Source: Proteromonas lacertae (Eukaryota; Sar; Bigyra; Opalinata; Proteromonadidae). Taken from it: 50,314 nt of DNA. Shown here in pieces: positions 9,585 through 21,978 of this stretch. Under the pieces are notes generated by a model that was given only the letters and a program-made list of their open reading frames with translations, searched no databases and was not told where the DNA came from. Location: the NCBI GenBank assembly GCA_002245135.1, contig NGBS01000910.1:1-50314 (forward strand), given 5' to 3'. A program made the position numbers and the translations under genes. Each line of letters begins with the position of its first letter. Positions within the stretch are counted from its first letter, which is position 1.

Positions 9585-12500
9585 TTAAAATGTACTATCC
9601 CATCCACTACCATCATCTTTATATGGTGGAGGAGGTTCATCTGGATCATTACATCCAAAGTTACTATGATCAAACTCATTACGAATGGTAGGAACCCAAG
9701 GAACTTCAATTCTTCTTCTTAACAAAGCTTTCCAATCTAAACCATTAAACCAAACATGATCTTTAATATCTCTTATTCCTCTCTTTAAACAACCCATTCT
9801 ATGGTTTACATCAACCACTAATATCTTTTCAATTAAATCTTTAGCGCCTAAATCAGCGAATTTTGGTGGAAATTCTAATTTTCCTTCTGTAATCTTCTGG
9901 AATAATCGATCTTCTTGTTGTGCTCTAAATGGTGCATTTCCACATAACATTTCATAGATTAAAATACCAACAGCCCAAATATCACACGATCTGTTATAAC
10001 CTCGACCTAAAATTACTTCTGGAGATAAATATTCAGGAGTACCACATAATGTATAAGTTTTATCTCTTATTTCTTTAGCAAAACCAAAATCAATCATTTT
10101 TATGAAACCTTCACTATCTATCAACACATTTTCAGGTTTTAGATCACGATGGACTATTCTTTTACTATGTATATATTCTAATACGAGAATGACAGAAGCA
10201 GCATAGAATCTGGCTTTAGTTGATCTTATACGATGTCTATACAAAAATAAATAAATAAATAAATTCATTATATAAAAAAAAAAGAGAAAAAAATAACAGT
10301 AATAATGATAATGATGATGATAATAATATATACTTTGGACATCTTCTCAAAAATCCATACAACTCTCCTCCGTTAATATATTCAGTCATCATATAAATCC
10401 TTTCTCTATCTTTAAAAGTCCTAATTAATCTCAATATAAATGGATGATCTAATTGTAATAATATATTCTTTTCATAAGTCACTGCAGATTGTTGTTTCTT
10501 GTCTACAATCACTGCTTTATACATTGCTTTCAATGCAAATACTTCATTCAATTTCCTACATCTAACCAATGTTACTCGTCCTAATACACCTGTACCTAGT
10601 AAAGCAATTGTATCTAAATCTGATAATTTCAAATCTTTATATTTATCAACAGGACTTGTAGTTTTTAATGCTTCTTGATCACTTTGTTTAATCTGTTTAC
10701 ATTGTTCTTTTAATTTCTCTAAGATTGGAGCACAAAGTGTCTGGAATTCATCTGATCCTAATATAAATACATCAACAGTAGAATCTGCAATTGCATTAGC
10801 TGTTCTTAGTTCGTTCGTTATTAATCCAACTTCGCCCAAATGATCTCCAACTCCACTATGACCTAATGTAACAGTTTGACCATTATTGGTTTTAGTGATT
10901 GTTACTGTACCTTCACTGATTATAAAGAATTCTTTCGCTGGAGTACCTTCTGTTATGATATATTCACCTGGTTGATATCTTCGGCTTGTGAAGGCTTGAG
11001 CCATTGATTCTAATTCTTTTTGATTCAAGTTTCTGAATAATGGTATTCTCTTCAATACTCTCATTACAGAATGTTGATTCATAATATCTCTCAATGGTCC
11101 AAGTAGTTTAATAAATGAATGACGATCTAATACAAAACAAGTTACTTCACCTAAAGCAATCACATTGGCAGATCTTTTATCTTGAGACAATAAAGCCAAT
11201 TCACCAAAATAAGCACCTTCTTCTGCTTTTAAAATGCATTTCTCTTCTTCATATGGTCTACCATCTCTTGTTACATTGACTGTCACTCTGCATTTGCCTT
11301 CTTTTAGTATAAAGAATTGATCTCCATTTTCACCTTGTTTAATGATGTAATTATTATTGTATGTTTGTTCAACAAATGCTTCATCTAATTGCTCAAGTTC
11401 TGATTCGGTTAGATATTGTAATATTGCTATAGATCTTAAGGCTTTTACTCTTTGATTATGTTCAATTATTTCTTGAAGATTACCAGCTACTCGAGTGAAA
11501 TCATGAGTGTTTAAACAAACACAAGTTGTTTTCTCTTTAGGCTATTACTGTGTATTGTGGCTTTCTATTACTTAATACTTCTTGTCCAAAATATTCACCT
11601 TTTACTATATCTTTCGATTTACCATCATCATATCTAATTTGTGCTGTTCCTGTTTGAACGACATATAATGCAATGGTTGAATCATCCTGTCTATTTAATA
11701 TCACTTCTTCACTATTATAGGTCTTAGTAGTTATTACTTGTATAACTGAAGTTAATTGATCTTCAGTCAAGGCTTTAAGCTGTGGAACACCCTTCAATAA
11801 TTCTTTTGTTTGAGTTAATTCTTGTGTAGATAACATAGCTAATACAGTTCTGAAGACTTGACGATCTAATCTCCAAACCACTGAAGGGACGGAAGCCTGT
11901 ACTGTAGCTGATCTTGGACAATTATAAATTAACGCTAAATCACCAAATAATATACCAGGACCCATCTGATTCACTAATGAATTACCTTTAGCTTTTTCAA
12001 AGCAAGAAAATTTACCTGATTGTATTACATAGCAGTTATCACCATTATCTCCTTCCTTGATGATGATAGTACCTTTGGGTACTTCTACTCTCTCCATACT
12101 GTCAATTAAGGCATTTTCCATCTCTTTGCCTATTTTAGCGAATAAGAAATGCTCATGGAATGCTTTAGATATTAATTCTCTCACTTCTGGTGGTTTTGGT
12201 ATATTGGATGTCTTTGTTTCTATAAATTATAAAAATTACTTTCAATTATTTATACGTAATGCTCCCATTTCATTAGAACTAATACCAATCAAAGGCAAAC
12301 GCTTAGCAATTGGTGTATTATCTGTAGTATTTACTTCATCTCCAAATTCTGCTTCATTTGAATTATCAGTTGCATCAAATGCATTTGGACTAATAGGTGG
12401 ACGACTAGCAGCTCCTCTGCCTCCAGACATTCGACCATTATGAACTGGCTTTATTGAGGATGAACCTGTATAACCATCAGCACTTTTTAAGTTAGATGAT

Positions 12501-12784
12501 CTTTTATCAGCTAAGGTTGTTGTTAATGGTGTTGGTCTTAATGGAGTTGCTGCACTGGTTGGTTTTGCAAAATAAGGTGACTTAGCACCTGAGACATTTC
12601 GATTATTCCAACGACTATTGATATATACATTAATAATAGAAATATACGTTCCTTTGAATGGACTTTTTTCTTTTCCTATTGATGGAAGATCACTATTTTT
12701 AGTATTATAGCCAAGACTGTTAATTGGCTTACCGCTGGAGTAAGAATTGATACCCATAGGTTTATATAAGCCTCCACTTGTCAT
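9585..12784 (-). CDS. cGMP-dependent protein kinase with four cyclic-nucleotide domains
   Basis: AGC kinase of the PKG family. From the N-terminus: a Ser/Pro-rich disordered region (about 12784-12270), cNBD1 (FGDLALIYNCPRSAT), cNBD2 (FGQEVLSNRKPQYT, degenerate), cNBD3 (FGELALLSQDKRSAN) and cNBD4 (LGEVGLITNELRTAN), then the kinase: glycine loop LGTGVLGRV, lysine in FALKAMYK, VHRDLKPEN, DFG in MIDFGFAKE, GTPEYLSPE. The C-terminus DGSGWDSTF is PKG-like. Thr/Ser beside the phosphate-binding Arg (R-S/T-A) favours cGMP. Introns: 12655-12623 region, 12253-12218 region and 10333-10237 (97 nt, the longest seen here). One frame break near 11545: after YTVIA an extra T creates TAA before KEKTTCVCLNTHDF. 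The start is the first sensible ATG (12784); an upstream exon is possible because the open frame continues 5' to a splice-like AG. Four cNBDs are known from apicomplexan and ciliate PKGs. Confidence 0.9.
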
Positions 12785-13384
12785 TGGAGTGGGTTTATAT
12801 ACAGAAGGTGGAACACTCTTCTTCCTAATTAAATTATATAAGACAGTTAATACATAATTATCTAACTGATATAAATGAATAATAAATATGTTGCGCAACT
12901 ATATAGGATAGATTTACAGGTCAATATATTGAATATGACCACAATTCTTTAAAACGATAATGATTTAAACGACCGGTTATTTTTATAGTCGTTTCATTAA
13001 ATTTTAGAATAAAAAATATTCCATATTCCAGATAAAATTAGAACATGGCTTTGTGTGAATAGGCTAAAGAACGATCATTGAATAGGTAAAATGGGTTGTT
13101 AAGAGAATAAACTGTCATTTTCTTTTTCACTTGGTCAATACAATTTCATAATAGGTTGTATGTAATTAGTGTAAAAGATTCAAAATTAAAATGAAATAAG
13201 GCAGACAAAAAATAACTGTTTAAAAGATAGCATAATACTCTTCTATTTAAATGTTATTAAAACTCTCTAATCAAATATTTATAATTCAGTGAGATATTTA
13301 TTTGCATTTGTAGTATTGAAGAACAACCAAATAAATGCAAAAATATAACCTATCAAGCTTTATCAAACCATATTTTTTCGAATT
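12785..13384. other. Divergent intergenic region
   Basis: About 600 bp between the PKG (-) and the propeller/UBR (+) starts. It must hold both promoters and 5'-UTRs, possibly also a small first exon of PKG: an acceptor-like ATTAG precedes the coding frame at about 12818. No ORF, RNA gene or repeat is convincing. Confidence 0.5.
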
Positions 13385-15994
13385 ATGATAAATTATCTTG
13401 ATACAACAGATGTAACATTTTATAGAAAATATCATTCAATATATTATCCTGATTATAGTAGATATAGAGTATCATATGCTGTGTATAGACATATTATTGT
13501 TATTAATCACTTTCTAGGCCTGGTTTGTGCCAACCGCATTGCATAGCAAATAACACAGACAATCTAAACAATTTTTACTTGGCAGCAAATGCAGCAGGAG
13601 AAGGTGAAGGTGGAATTGGTATTTTAAGCCATTTTAGAAACAATTCAAAACCAACAGTCCAAGTAATGAACTTAAGATCGGGCGGATTATTAGATGATTT
13701 AACCTGGTCAGCAGATAATAAAAGGATGGTTACATTAATTTCAAATAAAGCAAAAAGTAATAGATCCAAACACATTTCGATTTGTATAATATCTATTTTT
13801 ATAAATTAACTAATAAATTAGATAAATGAATACACAATGAATACAACTGGTTTTGTGAAATGTAATTTAAATCATCCATCTATCTTTTATCTTATTGATG
13901 GAGATTTATTGGAAGTATTAGATATACGACAACCTAATTTAAGGAGACTACTGCAAAATAATAACAATATATCATTTACAACACTGATGAATCATCCTAA
14001 TCAAAAGTATATATATATATTTCAAATTATAATTTCATTTAGTTCTTTTTTCTGTGGTGATATGAATGGTAATGTATATTTATACGATATTAGAGGTAAA
14101 AATATCACTACAAATAATCTTCCATTAATACATACATCTCAATCAGATGATAGTCAAAATTGTGCAATTAAAGACATTCAATTTAATGAATATCATAATC
14201 ATATAAGTATATTGTCAAATTCATTATATATTTATGATTTGAATAATGTATTTTTATTATTGTTTGTTATTAATTTAAATATAGTTGGATTTTATTATGA
14301 ATAATCCATATTATCAATTCGATAATTCTTCACAGGTTGTTTCAATTCAATATAATGTATATAATGACTTACTATATGTTCATGATTTATACAACATATC
14401 AGTATGGGATGTAGAGAATAAAAGAGTGAAATATAATAGATTACACACTATAGAAGAAAGTATATTTACAAATGAAATATCACCTGAAATTTTACACATG
14501 GAAATTAATAAATTGAGTTGTACAGAAGACTTAGGAATGTCTTACCTTGTAACTTCCAATGTATTTTCAGTTGAAATATTTTCCAATAATTTTGTATAAT
14601 TTAATATTATGTATATTTAATTTTATATAGGAAAATGACACTATTCAAGTAATAGATGATATTCAAGAACCAGATGAATTAGAATTAATAGTAGAAAGCG
14701 ATGATAATGACTCAGATCCAGATGATAGTTGGCAAAACAATCCATTATCTTTACCATCCAATACTTGTAGCAGTTCATTAGGTAGCACTACACAGTTAGT
14801 GTATGTTTGTACAACCTGTAATGATCAATTAAGAGAAGAAATATCTCTTGTTAATAATAATGAGTTTGAGAATTATGTTTATGGTTATATATGTAGTGAA
14901 TGTGCTTTGAATTGTCATAGAGGTCATAGTGTGGTTAATATAGGAACAAAACATAACGTCACTTGTGATTGTGGAAATAATCTATTTAAAATAAACAATT
15001 GTAATATTTCACTTACTATTAAGCCAAAATATAATTATAACAATATTTATACGCATAATAATATAGTAAAATATTGTTATTGTAATGGAAATGAAGAGTT
15101 ACCAATGTTTCAATGTGTTCAATGTTGTGATTGGTTTCATAGAAATTGTTTATTTGGTATATATATATATAAATATATTTTTGTTTTTTATTTATGTTTT
15201 AATATATAGAATATAATGAATTAGCTGATATTGATGGATTATTCAAATGTAATTATTGTCTTGCAGATGAATCTAATCATAATATGACTATACCAACTGT
15301 AGATATGATTTGTGATATTTGTAAACAATTAATTGAAGAAGAAGAAGAAAATATAGTAAGATGTGAAGGAAGAAAACAATTAAATTCATTAGTTCAATAT
15401 ATCTGTGGTAAATATATCCATAAAAGATGTTGGGAAAATCATATGAAGATAGATTCAAATACTTCTGATGTAATAGTGTTTTGTTTAGAATGTGAAGAAA
15501 GATATGAATCTTTTAATAATAATAATAATAACTGTAATAATATACAACAACAACCACCTCCACCTTCCTCTCCTTCTTTTTCATCATCATCATCATCTCA
15601 TTTTATATTATCATCTTCTTCTTCTACAATGAATATAAATAACAATACACAACCACCACCACCTTCTCCCAATAATAATAATAATACAGAAGATATAATT
15701 AATGATGAAATGGAATTTAGAGAAGTAGCAAAGAAATTATATTTGAGTGATAAAGAAGCTGCTTTAGAATTTGTAAAATCACATTTGTTAGGTAATTTAA
15801 TGAATAATTTGATTGAAGATGGTAGAAGTATGGTTAGTAAAGGTGATATTAGTAAAGCATTTAGTGATCTTATGAAGAAAGAGCATTTGCCTGTAAAAGA
15901 TGTTACTGTTGTTAAACATCATCAAAGTGAAGAAAAAATGGAAGATAAAGAGAAAAAAGAAAAAGATGATGATGATGATAAAAAGAAAGAATAA
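13385..15994 (+). CDS. Beta-propeller (WD40-like) fused to UBR7-type UBR box and PHD finger
   Basis: The C-terminal half is UBR7-like: a UBR box (VYVCTTCNDQLREEIS, CSECALNCHRGHSVVN, VTCDCGNNLFK) followed by a PHD finger (YCYCNGNEELPMFQC, CCDWFHRNC, CNYCL) and a third Cys/His group (ICDICKQLI, CGKYIHKRCW, CLECEERY). UBR7 is a chromatin-linked E3 acting on histone H2B. The N-terminal half has WD-like strands (NSFFCGDMNGNVYLYDIRG, LYNISVWDVENK, DLLEVLDIRQPN). Introns include 13493-13516 region, 14005-14040, 14249-14285, 14597-14635 and 15159-15210. The propeller exon joins the UBR exon in phase 0 with no in-frame ATG upstream of the UBR box, so a fusion is the simplest reading; separate genes would need an unseen UBR first exon. 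One single-base mismatch of phase occurs at the intron near 13784-13822. The C-terminus is Asn/Pro/Ser-rich and ends with a Lys/Glu/Asp tail. Confidence 0.75.
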
Positions 15995-16107
15995 GTGTTT
16001 TATTAATTATATTACAATAACAGTATGTTTTATTTGATGTGTTTAATTGTGTTTTGGAAATAAATCAAATAACTAATTTTCATTTCATTATTCAATTTTT
16101 CATTCCT

Positions 16108-16120
16108 TACACACACAATA
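16108..16120 (+). repeat. CACACACAAT motif in 3' flank
   Basis: Short CA run followed by AAT, about 115 bp past the propeller/UBR stop. Similar strings occur near 20485 and 26133, each in a 3'-flanking region. Function unknown. Confidence 0.3.
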
Positions 16121-16156
16121 TATAAAAAGAATATAAAATATCTAAAAAAACTAATA

Positions 16157-16707
16157 TCAGTGATTTTTGTTATAACCAACGAACTTGTTGAACTTCTTAA
16201 TAGCACGCTATATACATATTATAAAGGTAATAATATATGTATTTATACAAGATCTGTTACAGTAACTGGAGATAAACGAATTGAACATGTATATTCAGCT
16301 TTAATATTCTCAAAGTCTATCTCTCTAAATGAATAACAATCTGTTCTACCTTCTATTCGTGTTGATTTCGCTGGAGGCGATGATGGGAAGTCTAAAGACC
16401 TCTTTGGACCTCTTTCTATTCAATATTAATTTATACTTTTAATACCTGGTGTTATATATTGTGAAATGTCATTAGATTCCTCTTGACAGTCTAATTTAAA
16501 GGGTGATTCCATCATCAGCGAAACAAATCTCGAATTACAATCAGGGGATAACATACAGTTTAATTTAGGCGTACTGTACGGTGATTTATATGTGTTTATA
16601 TCTAATGAAACTGATTATCACTTATAAATACCTTCATTTGGCAAATCTTCTAAGAAATTATATGTGTCAGTCAAATTGTCATCTGAGCAGCTATTAGTCT
16701 GTGTCAT
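16157..16707 (-). CDS. Small unidentified protein, four exons
   Basis: Not recognised. Splicing three short GT-AG introns (about 16661-16632, 16447-16418 and 16245-16205) gives one clean frame from ATG 16707 (MTQTNSCSDDNLTDTYNFLE) to TGA 16159-16157 (ending KKFNKFVGYNKNH), about 160 residues. All three splice phases agree, which argues for a real gene though no exon is long. The product has several Ser-Pro/Thr-Pro sites (KSPYSTPKL, LSPDC, ESPFKL, ITPE, PSSPPAK) and KR-rich spots, a pattern typical of CDK- or MAPK-regulated disordered proteins. Convergent with the propeller/UBR gene (162 bp between stops). Confidence 0.6.
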
Positions 16708-17096
16708 AATTTATTATAAACGTGTCAATCTAATGAACTATAAACATTTATAAACTTACATTGATGTCTATAATAAATGTTTTAAAGCAACTAGAACGTC
16801 TATTTAAATGACGGTTATATATTTCTATCGTTTATATCCCACTAATGACAGTTGATTAGAACAAAATGATTAATCAAAAATCTGTCCGTTACTTGATGAA
16901 TAACCAATAAGATTTCATTAATTTCATTTTAATCATAAAATCGTAAATTATTATAATGAAACAGTTATTTCATCTAGAATTGTGCTTATTAGGGAAAATA
17001 TTCAGATTAAGCTATGAATTTCACTGAACATTTTGATATGTTCTTTTATGAGACAAATGTTCAACAAAATAAAAAAATCATCTCTAAAATTAAAAA
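16708..17096. other. Intergenic region
   Basis: About 390 bp between the start of the small unknown gene and the RFC5 stop, both on the minus strand. No coding signal is seen; it presumably holds the small gene's promoter and the RFC5 3'-UTR. Confidence 0.5.
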
Positions 17097-18295
17097 TTAT
17101 TTATATGCCTCCATCATTGATCTAACTTTAACAAATACAGCAACTAATGATGATAATTGAAGGTTTTCTGATGTAGAAACAGACAATCTATATTCTAATT
17201 CAGCTAATTCAAACATCAAATATGACAACACTTTTGGTGGGAAAGATATATTGCTTATAATTGGAACTAAACACGATAATATATCACTCAAAGCCAATCC
17301 ATTAGCTGTTTTTATCTCCATTATTTTATTATAACAATCGCTAAATGAATCATTCAGTAAGGAGTCTTTAATTATAGTAATATCGCTTGGAAGTGGATAT
17401 CCAGTACATAAATAAACAGAGTTGCTGTTTACTTCAGGATAAGCCATTGAAGTGGATTGTAATATATTTAATACTCTTCTCATATCTCCTTCGCTTAATT
17501 CTAAAATTGCATCGATTCCATCTTTGGTTACATTTACACTATACATACATATATATGATATTAATATTTTTATTATATATATACTGTTCTAATTCAGCTA
17601 TTTTTGTTAATCTTGAGATTATTTGTTCTTTCTTCAGCGGTCCAAATCTGAATCTTGTACATCGACTTTGTAATGCTGGAATTATCTGATTTACATAGTT
17701 ACAAATTAAACAAAAACGAGTTGTTCTTGAATATTGTTCAATTACTATTTTTAAATGATTAATATATTTAATGAATATAATAAATACTCCTTCTTAAGGC
17801 GAATTGGGCAGTATTTGTCATATTATCAGCTTCATCGAGAATTACTAACTTTATTCCACTACTGAAAAGCATTTGAGCACTTGCAAAGTTTTTTATTTGA
17901 CTTCTTACTACATCTATACCTCGATCATCTGAGGCATTTAACTATAAATGTGATATTAACGATTTTTTATCATACTTCTAAAACCATTGAATGAAAATTT
18001 TTGCCATGCATTTGCTTTGCACATGCTAATATAGTTGAAGTTTTACCAGTTCCTGGAGGTCCATAGAACAATAAATGAGGCAATTTGTTAGCTTCAATTA
18101 ATGTATTAACTATAAAATAAATATACTTTACATACTTGTAGATATTATATCTTCGTGAGCAACTAAATCTTTCAATTCTTGAGGTCTATACTTTTCAACC
18201 CATGGTAAACCATCCTCACTTGTTTGATTATATGTTCTTACAGTGTTAGTACTATTTTTAGATTATTTATATTCATACTCTTCTTCTATTTCCAT
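17097..18295 (-). CDS. RFC5: Replication factor C subunit (RFC5 / yeast Rfc3 type)
   Basis: AAA+ subunit of the clamp loader that opens PCNA at primer-template junctions. Order of motifs after splicing: [12 protein letters not shown] (RFC box II), [20 protein letters not shown] (Walker A), [28 protein letters not shown] (Walker B), [10 protein letters not shown] (sensor 1), [14 protein letters not shown] (SRC box with Arg finger), [16 protein letters not shown] (sensor 2), then [12 protein letters not shown] and [17 protein letters not shown], which are RFC5-specific. The start is ATG 18295 ([15 protein letters not shown] after a 27-nt intron). There are six short introns, all phase-consistent (two-base and one-base splits restore conserved residues), with no frame breaks. 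The length is about 340 residues, as in the family. Confidence 0.93.
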
Positions 18296-18557
18296 TTTAA
18301 TTCTTTGGAGCGAAAAATTCAAGCTTTTTATTATTTAGCTTGATGAATTTTGAAAATTATATAAAGCGAGTTTTTAGTGTTTTCATTTAAATAAACTAAT
18401 ATTATAAACACAAAATAATGATAGTAAATGTGGAAGAATTAATTCTTGTGTATTTTCAGAATATATGAAATATGAATTATTCACTTTTAGAAGTAACCAT
18501 AAAGTATACAGGTGTATTCTATATCTAGAATGAACAATCTTCTTCGCATTGTTTTCA

Positions 18558-20402
18558 TCATAATAAGCCTAATTGTTTGTTTTTCATATCAACGATAATT
18601 TTGAAAGTAGTTTTTTCTATCATTTCAACAATATCATATTTTTTGTTATTAAGACCATTATTATCTATTGTTGTACATACAGAAGCTAATACATTTGAAG
18701 CATTACATTTAATTGAATAACTTTCATAGAATTTTCCAAATACAACATAATCATTTGCTGAAGGAAAATCAACTCTTTTTATTGTTCTATCTACTTTTAT
18801 TGTTCTATTAGATTTATATCCACTTTGAAACATATAACTATACAATTCTCTTTCGTATCAGGAGAAGTTATTTATTGATAATTCGATCGATTTAAATCCA
18901 TAATCATTTTCACATGTTATACAATAACTTTTATTTACATCAGTTTTAAGTATCAAGTCTCCAGTGTATTTATTACATTCTATCTCATTATTATTATCAC
19001 AATTGATTGTAAATTCACATCCTTCTCCAATAAATCCACTTTCTATTATCATTGGAATAGGCTTTAAGTTTGGTAATTCATATTCTCATATCCAAAATAG
19101 AATCGGAGGAATATTTCTTGTTTTTCTATTTCTAATAGAATTATACTTATTATTTGATTTAAATGTGTAGAATAATTCTTTACAGAAAGAATGATATTTT
19201 GGTAAAAATATATTAAAACCATCAAATATATTTGGATTCTTACATTTCTGTTTTATCATAGGTATTAATTCGACTATAAAAAAGAATATCTAAGAATTAA
19301 ATATACTATTATTACAGATTAGTAAAAATGATTTCATTACAGATTCTCTATTCAAACTTAAAGAGCTTTTGTTATATTCTGATGATAATAAATCTAATAA
19401 ATCATTTCCAACTTCACTTACTATTGAATAATAGAATATATGAATAATTTAATATTACATACTATCATATTTTAAATCAAAATCATTTATTAAATCTACA
19501 GTGTTAGATAATGTCAATAATGAATTATTTCTTAGTACATTCTACAAACAACATCTTTCTAATTCAGTTCTTATCCTATTTTATTAAACTCTGTTATTGT
19601 AATACTCTTCATTTTTTAACCATTTATTTTCTTTTATATGATGAGATAGGCTATACATATAAAATATTTCATCAAATTCTTCATTCTTTGTTGGAGTTGG
19701 ATCTATATATAATCTTCTATATAATAATCCATTATTTTTACCAAATTTTATTAATTCATCATTTTTTCTATTATTGTCATTTGTTCTTTTCTTTGGTATT
19801 TTATCATCAAATTTGTTCAGTTGTTCATCTATATAATAATCACTTTTTATTACTAAATCATTTATGGATAATAAATATTTCAATATTTCTTCATTATTTA
19901 GTAATAACATTGAATCATCTAATAGTTTATATCCATAAATCTTCATATAATCTTGGAATATTATCTTTAAATCTTCCAATACTCTTCCATATGGAATTCG
20001 GTTAAATATTTCTTGGATTAAGGTAATATTTAAATGATTATTCAAATAATCTTTGCATCTTTCGATTAAGTTTGACTCATCATAACAAATACTCACTTCC
20101 AATATATCACTCACATTATTTTCATTCAATTCTACTATTCCATATCCATAATATATCATTAGTACTTTAAATCCAACTTTTGTTACAGTCTCACTGATTT
20201 TTATCTCTCTTTCTCGTTTTTCATCTTCCATTAATTTGCGAAGTGTTTTGTTTTTTTCTTTCACCAAACAAGAAATACAGGGGATCTTTTCATCTTCTAC
20301 AAGAAACACATCATCTCCAAATCCTTTTTCTACTAAATAATTAATCAAGCCACCTCCAGGAACAGGAAGGCTGAATTGGTTATTAAGATTTTGAAATGAC
20401 AT
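18558..20402 (-). pseudogene. BTB/POZ-domain protein with three in-frame stops
   Basis: The N-terminal exon (20402-19587) encodes a BTB-like fold: GDDVFLVEDEKIPCISCLVK, VGFKVLMIYYGYGIVELNEN, LIERCKDYLNNHLN, followed by a helical BACK-like part. The same frame continues through short introns (near 19617, 19460 and 19290) to a Cys-rich C-terminal region (ECNKYTGDL, YCITCENDYGFKS, IKCNASNVLASVC) and TGA 18560-18558. Three stops interrupt this frame: TAG in CCL*NVLRN (about 19545), TGA in LFWI*EYELP (about 19092) and TGA in NNFS*YEREL (18860-18858). After each, reading continues in the same frame, so these are substitutions, not indels. Options: a decaying host gene, stop read-through, or a truncated product of about 290 residues. 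BTB proteins usually act as cullin-3 adaptors. Confidence 0.6.
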
Positions 20403-20642
20403 TTTGTGTAATAATCCAAAAATATATTCGTTACTCTATTTTATTTTATGTAAAATTCACAATGAATTCATTTCTTTATTTCACCTACACACACAATACA
20501 ATGAAGAAATTGTACAAAATATCTATTATATTAAGAATAAAAATTAAAACTCAAAAAAATGATTTTACTTAATATGGTGAATGGGATATACATATATAAT
20601 TGCATAAATCTAAAAGAAATCACCAAACTAAGATTCATTTCT

Positions 20643-21823
20643 TTAAAATACATTCGAGTAGAATAAGTTTCTCTTCGTTATTATACTTTCACAAAACATA
20701 AATGCTGTTTCAATACTGTCTTGTTCAGTAGCACAAGTGAATTGTGTATATAAATCAGGTTTTTCATCCTTTTTATAAGGAATACCTTCTCTAGCTTGTT
20801 GGAATGTTCTTTCGAATTTCATTTGGATATAAGTCAATGCCTGTTGAAAATCATTTCCTCCATCATAATCTTCAAATATATAAGCAGGAGTAACTCTCTG
20901 AATCTTTTCAGCTAATAAATCAGTTTTATTTAGAAATAATATAAATGACGTTTTGGAAAAAAAGGGTGAATGGCATATATTATAAAATAAATGTAAAGAT
21001 TCTTCCATTCGATTTGTCTTCATATCTTCTCTACATACTTGATCATACTCTGAACAAGCTACTATAAATAAAACAGCGTCAGTATTTTCAAATTGAGATA
21101 TCCATTTATTTCTTTCATTTCTTTGTCCTCCCACATCTACACATTGAAATTTTCTATTGTTATGAACAAATTCCAAATGATAAACACCTGTTGTTCTTGT
21201 TCTAGAATGAACTATATCATCATAAGTTGGATCATAATCTGGTTTAACTATATCACTTAATCTAGTCATGTAGTAATCTAACGCTTCTTCTAATGGGATT
21301 TGTGATTCTCTTTCTCGTACAGCTACTATTGCTGGATCTTCCCATAATGCCTCGATGGCTTGACGTATTTCGGGGGTTATGTTTGGATCTTTTGATTCTA
21401 TTGAAGAAACCATTTTGGCATATTCCTATTATTTTTTTAATAATTTTTTAATTATACTTGACAATTGTCAGATATAACTGTATCAATTTCTTTGAAGAGT
21501 GTTCTTGATCCTTGGATTAAAGTCTGAAAGCCACGAATTACATTCCATCGTATTACACTAACATAGTACATAGTTAAAAATAAACTAAATTTCAATAAAT
21601 ATTTTTATATAAAGGATATTTCATGCCTTTCAGTAGTATTAAAACCATTACGATGAATGATTGTAATTTGTTTTATTATTGTACTTTTACCACTATTACC
21701 TGTTCCCAGTAGTAGTAATTTTGTTATTGATTGATCTTTTTCATAAGCTTTCACTAATTTTTCATCGTATATTTTAGTCATTTCACCGCAAGGATCAGAA
21801 CCTATGGATAAGCACGATCCCAT
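20643..21823 (-). CDS. Heterotrimeric G-protein alpha subunit
   Basis: The start MGSCLSIG carries the Gly2 (myristoylation) and Cys4 (palmitoylation) typical of G-alpha. P-loop GTGNSGKSTIIKQ (usual GAGESGKST, with Asn in place of Glu), switch I RTRTTGVYHLEF, switch II DVGGQRNERNKW, base recognition LFLNKTDLL and TCATEQDSI are all present, so GTP binding and hydrolysis are expected. The helical domain lies between P-loop and switch I. Exons 21823-21620, 21565-21458 and 21425-20643. Intron 2 is an ordinary 32-nt GT-AG intron; intron 1 is a U12-type AT-AC intron (separate entry). The frame is clean throughout and the length (about 360 residues) is normal. TAA at 20645-20643. The subunit couples a seven-transmembrane receptor to effectors at the inner plasma membrane. 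Confidence 0.94.
21566..21619 (-). other. U12-type AT-AC intron in G-alpha
   Basis: 54-nt intron beginning ATATCCTTT, the exact U12 AT-AC donor consensus, and ending TTTTTAACTATGTAC, with a TTTTTAACT branch-like element about 9 nt before the AC end. No GT exists between the last coding residues (TERHE) and the next in-frame stop. Removing it in phase 0 joins TERHE to YVSVIRWNVIRGFQ, which restores the conserved G-alpha linker. Confidence 0.85.
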
Positions 21824-21978
21824 GATTTAAAGAAAAAATGTGTAACGAAAAAAAAGAATGTGGTGCAAAACTTTTTGATAACCACAAAATACAAAAATTT
21901 GATAATTGAAGAATATAAGTAATATATATATATACAAGTTTAACAGATAATTATTTATTGAAACTATAATTATTAATT

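Noticed and set aside
19511-20005. 164-codon plus-strand frame opposite the BTB exon
   Set aside because: Composition (Tyr/His/Leu/Ile runs) is that of an antisense shadow of AT-rich coding sequence, while the minus strand shows a BTB fold.
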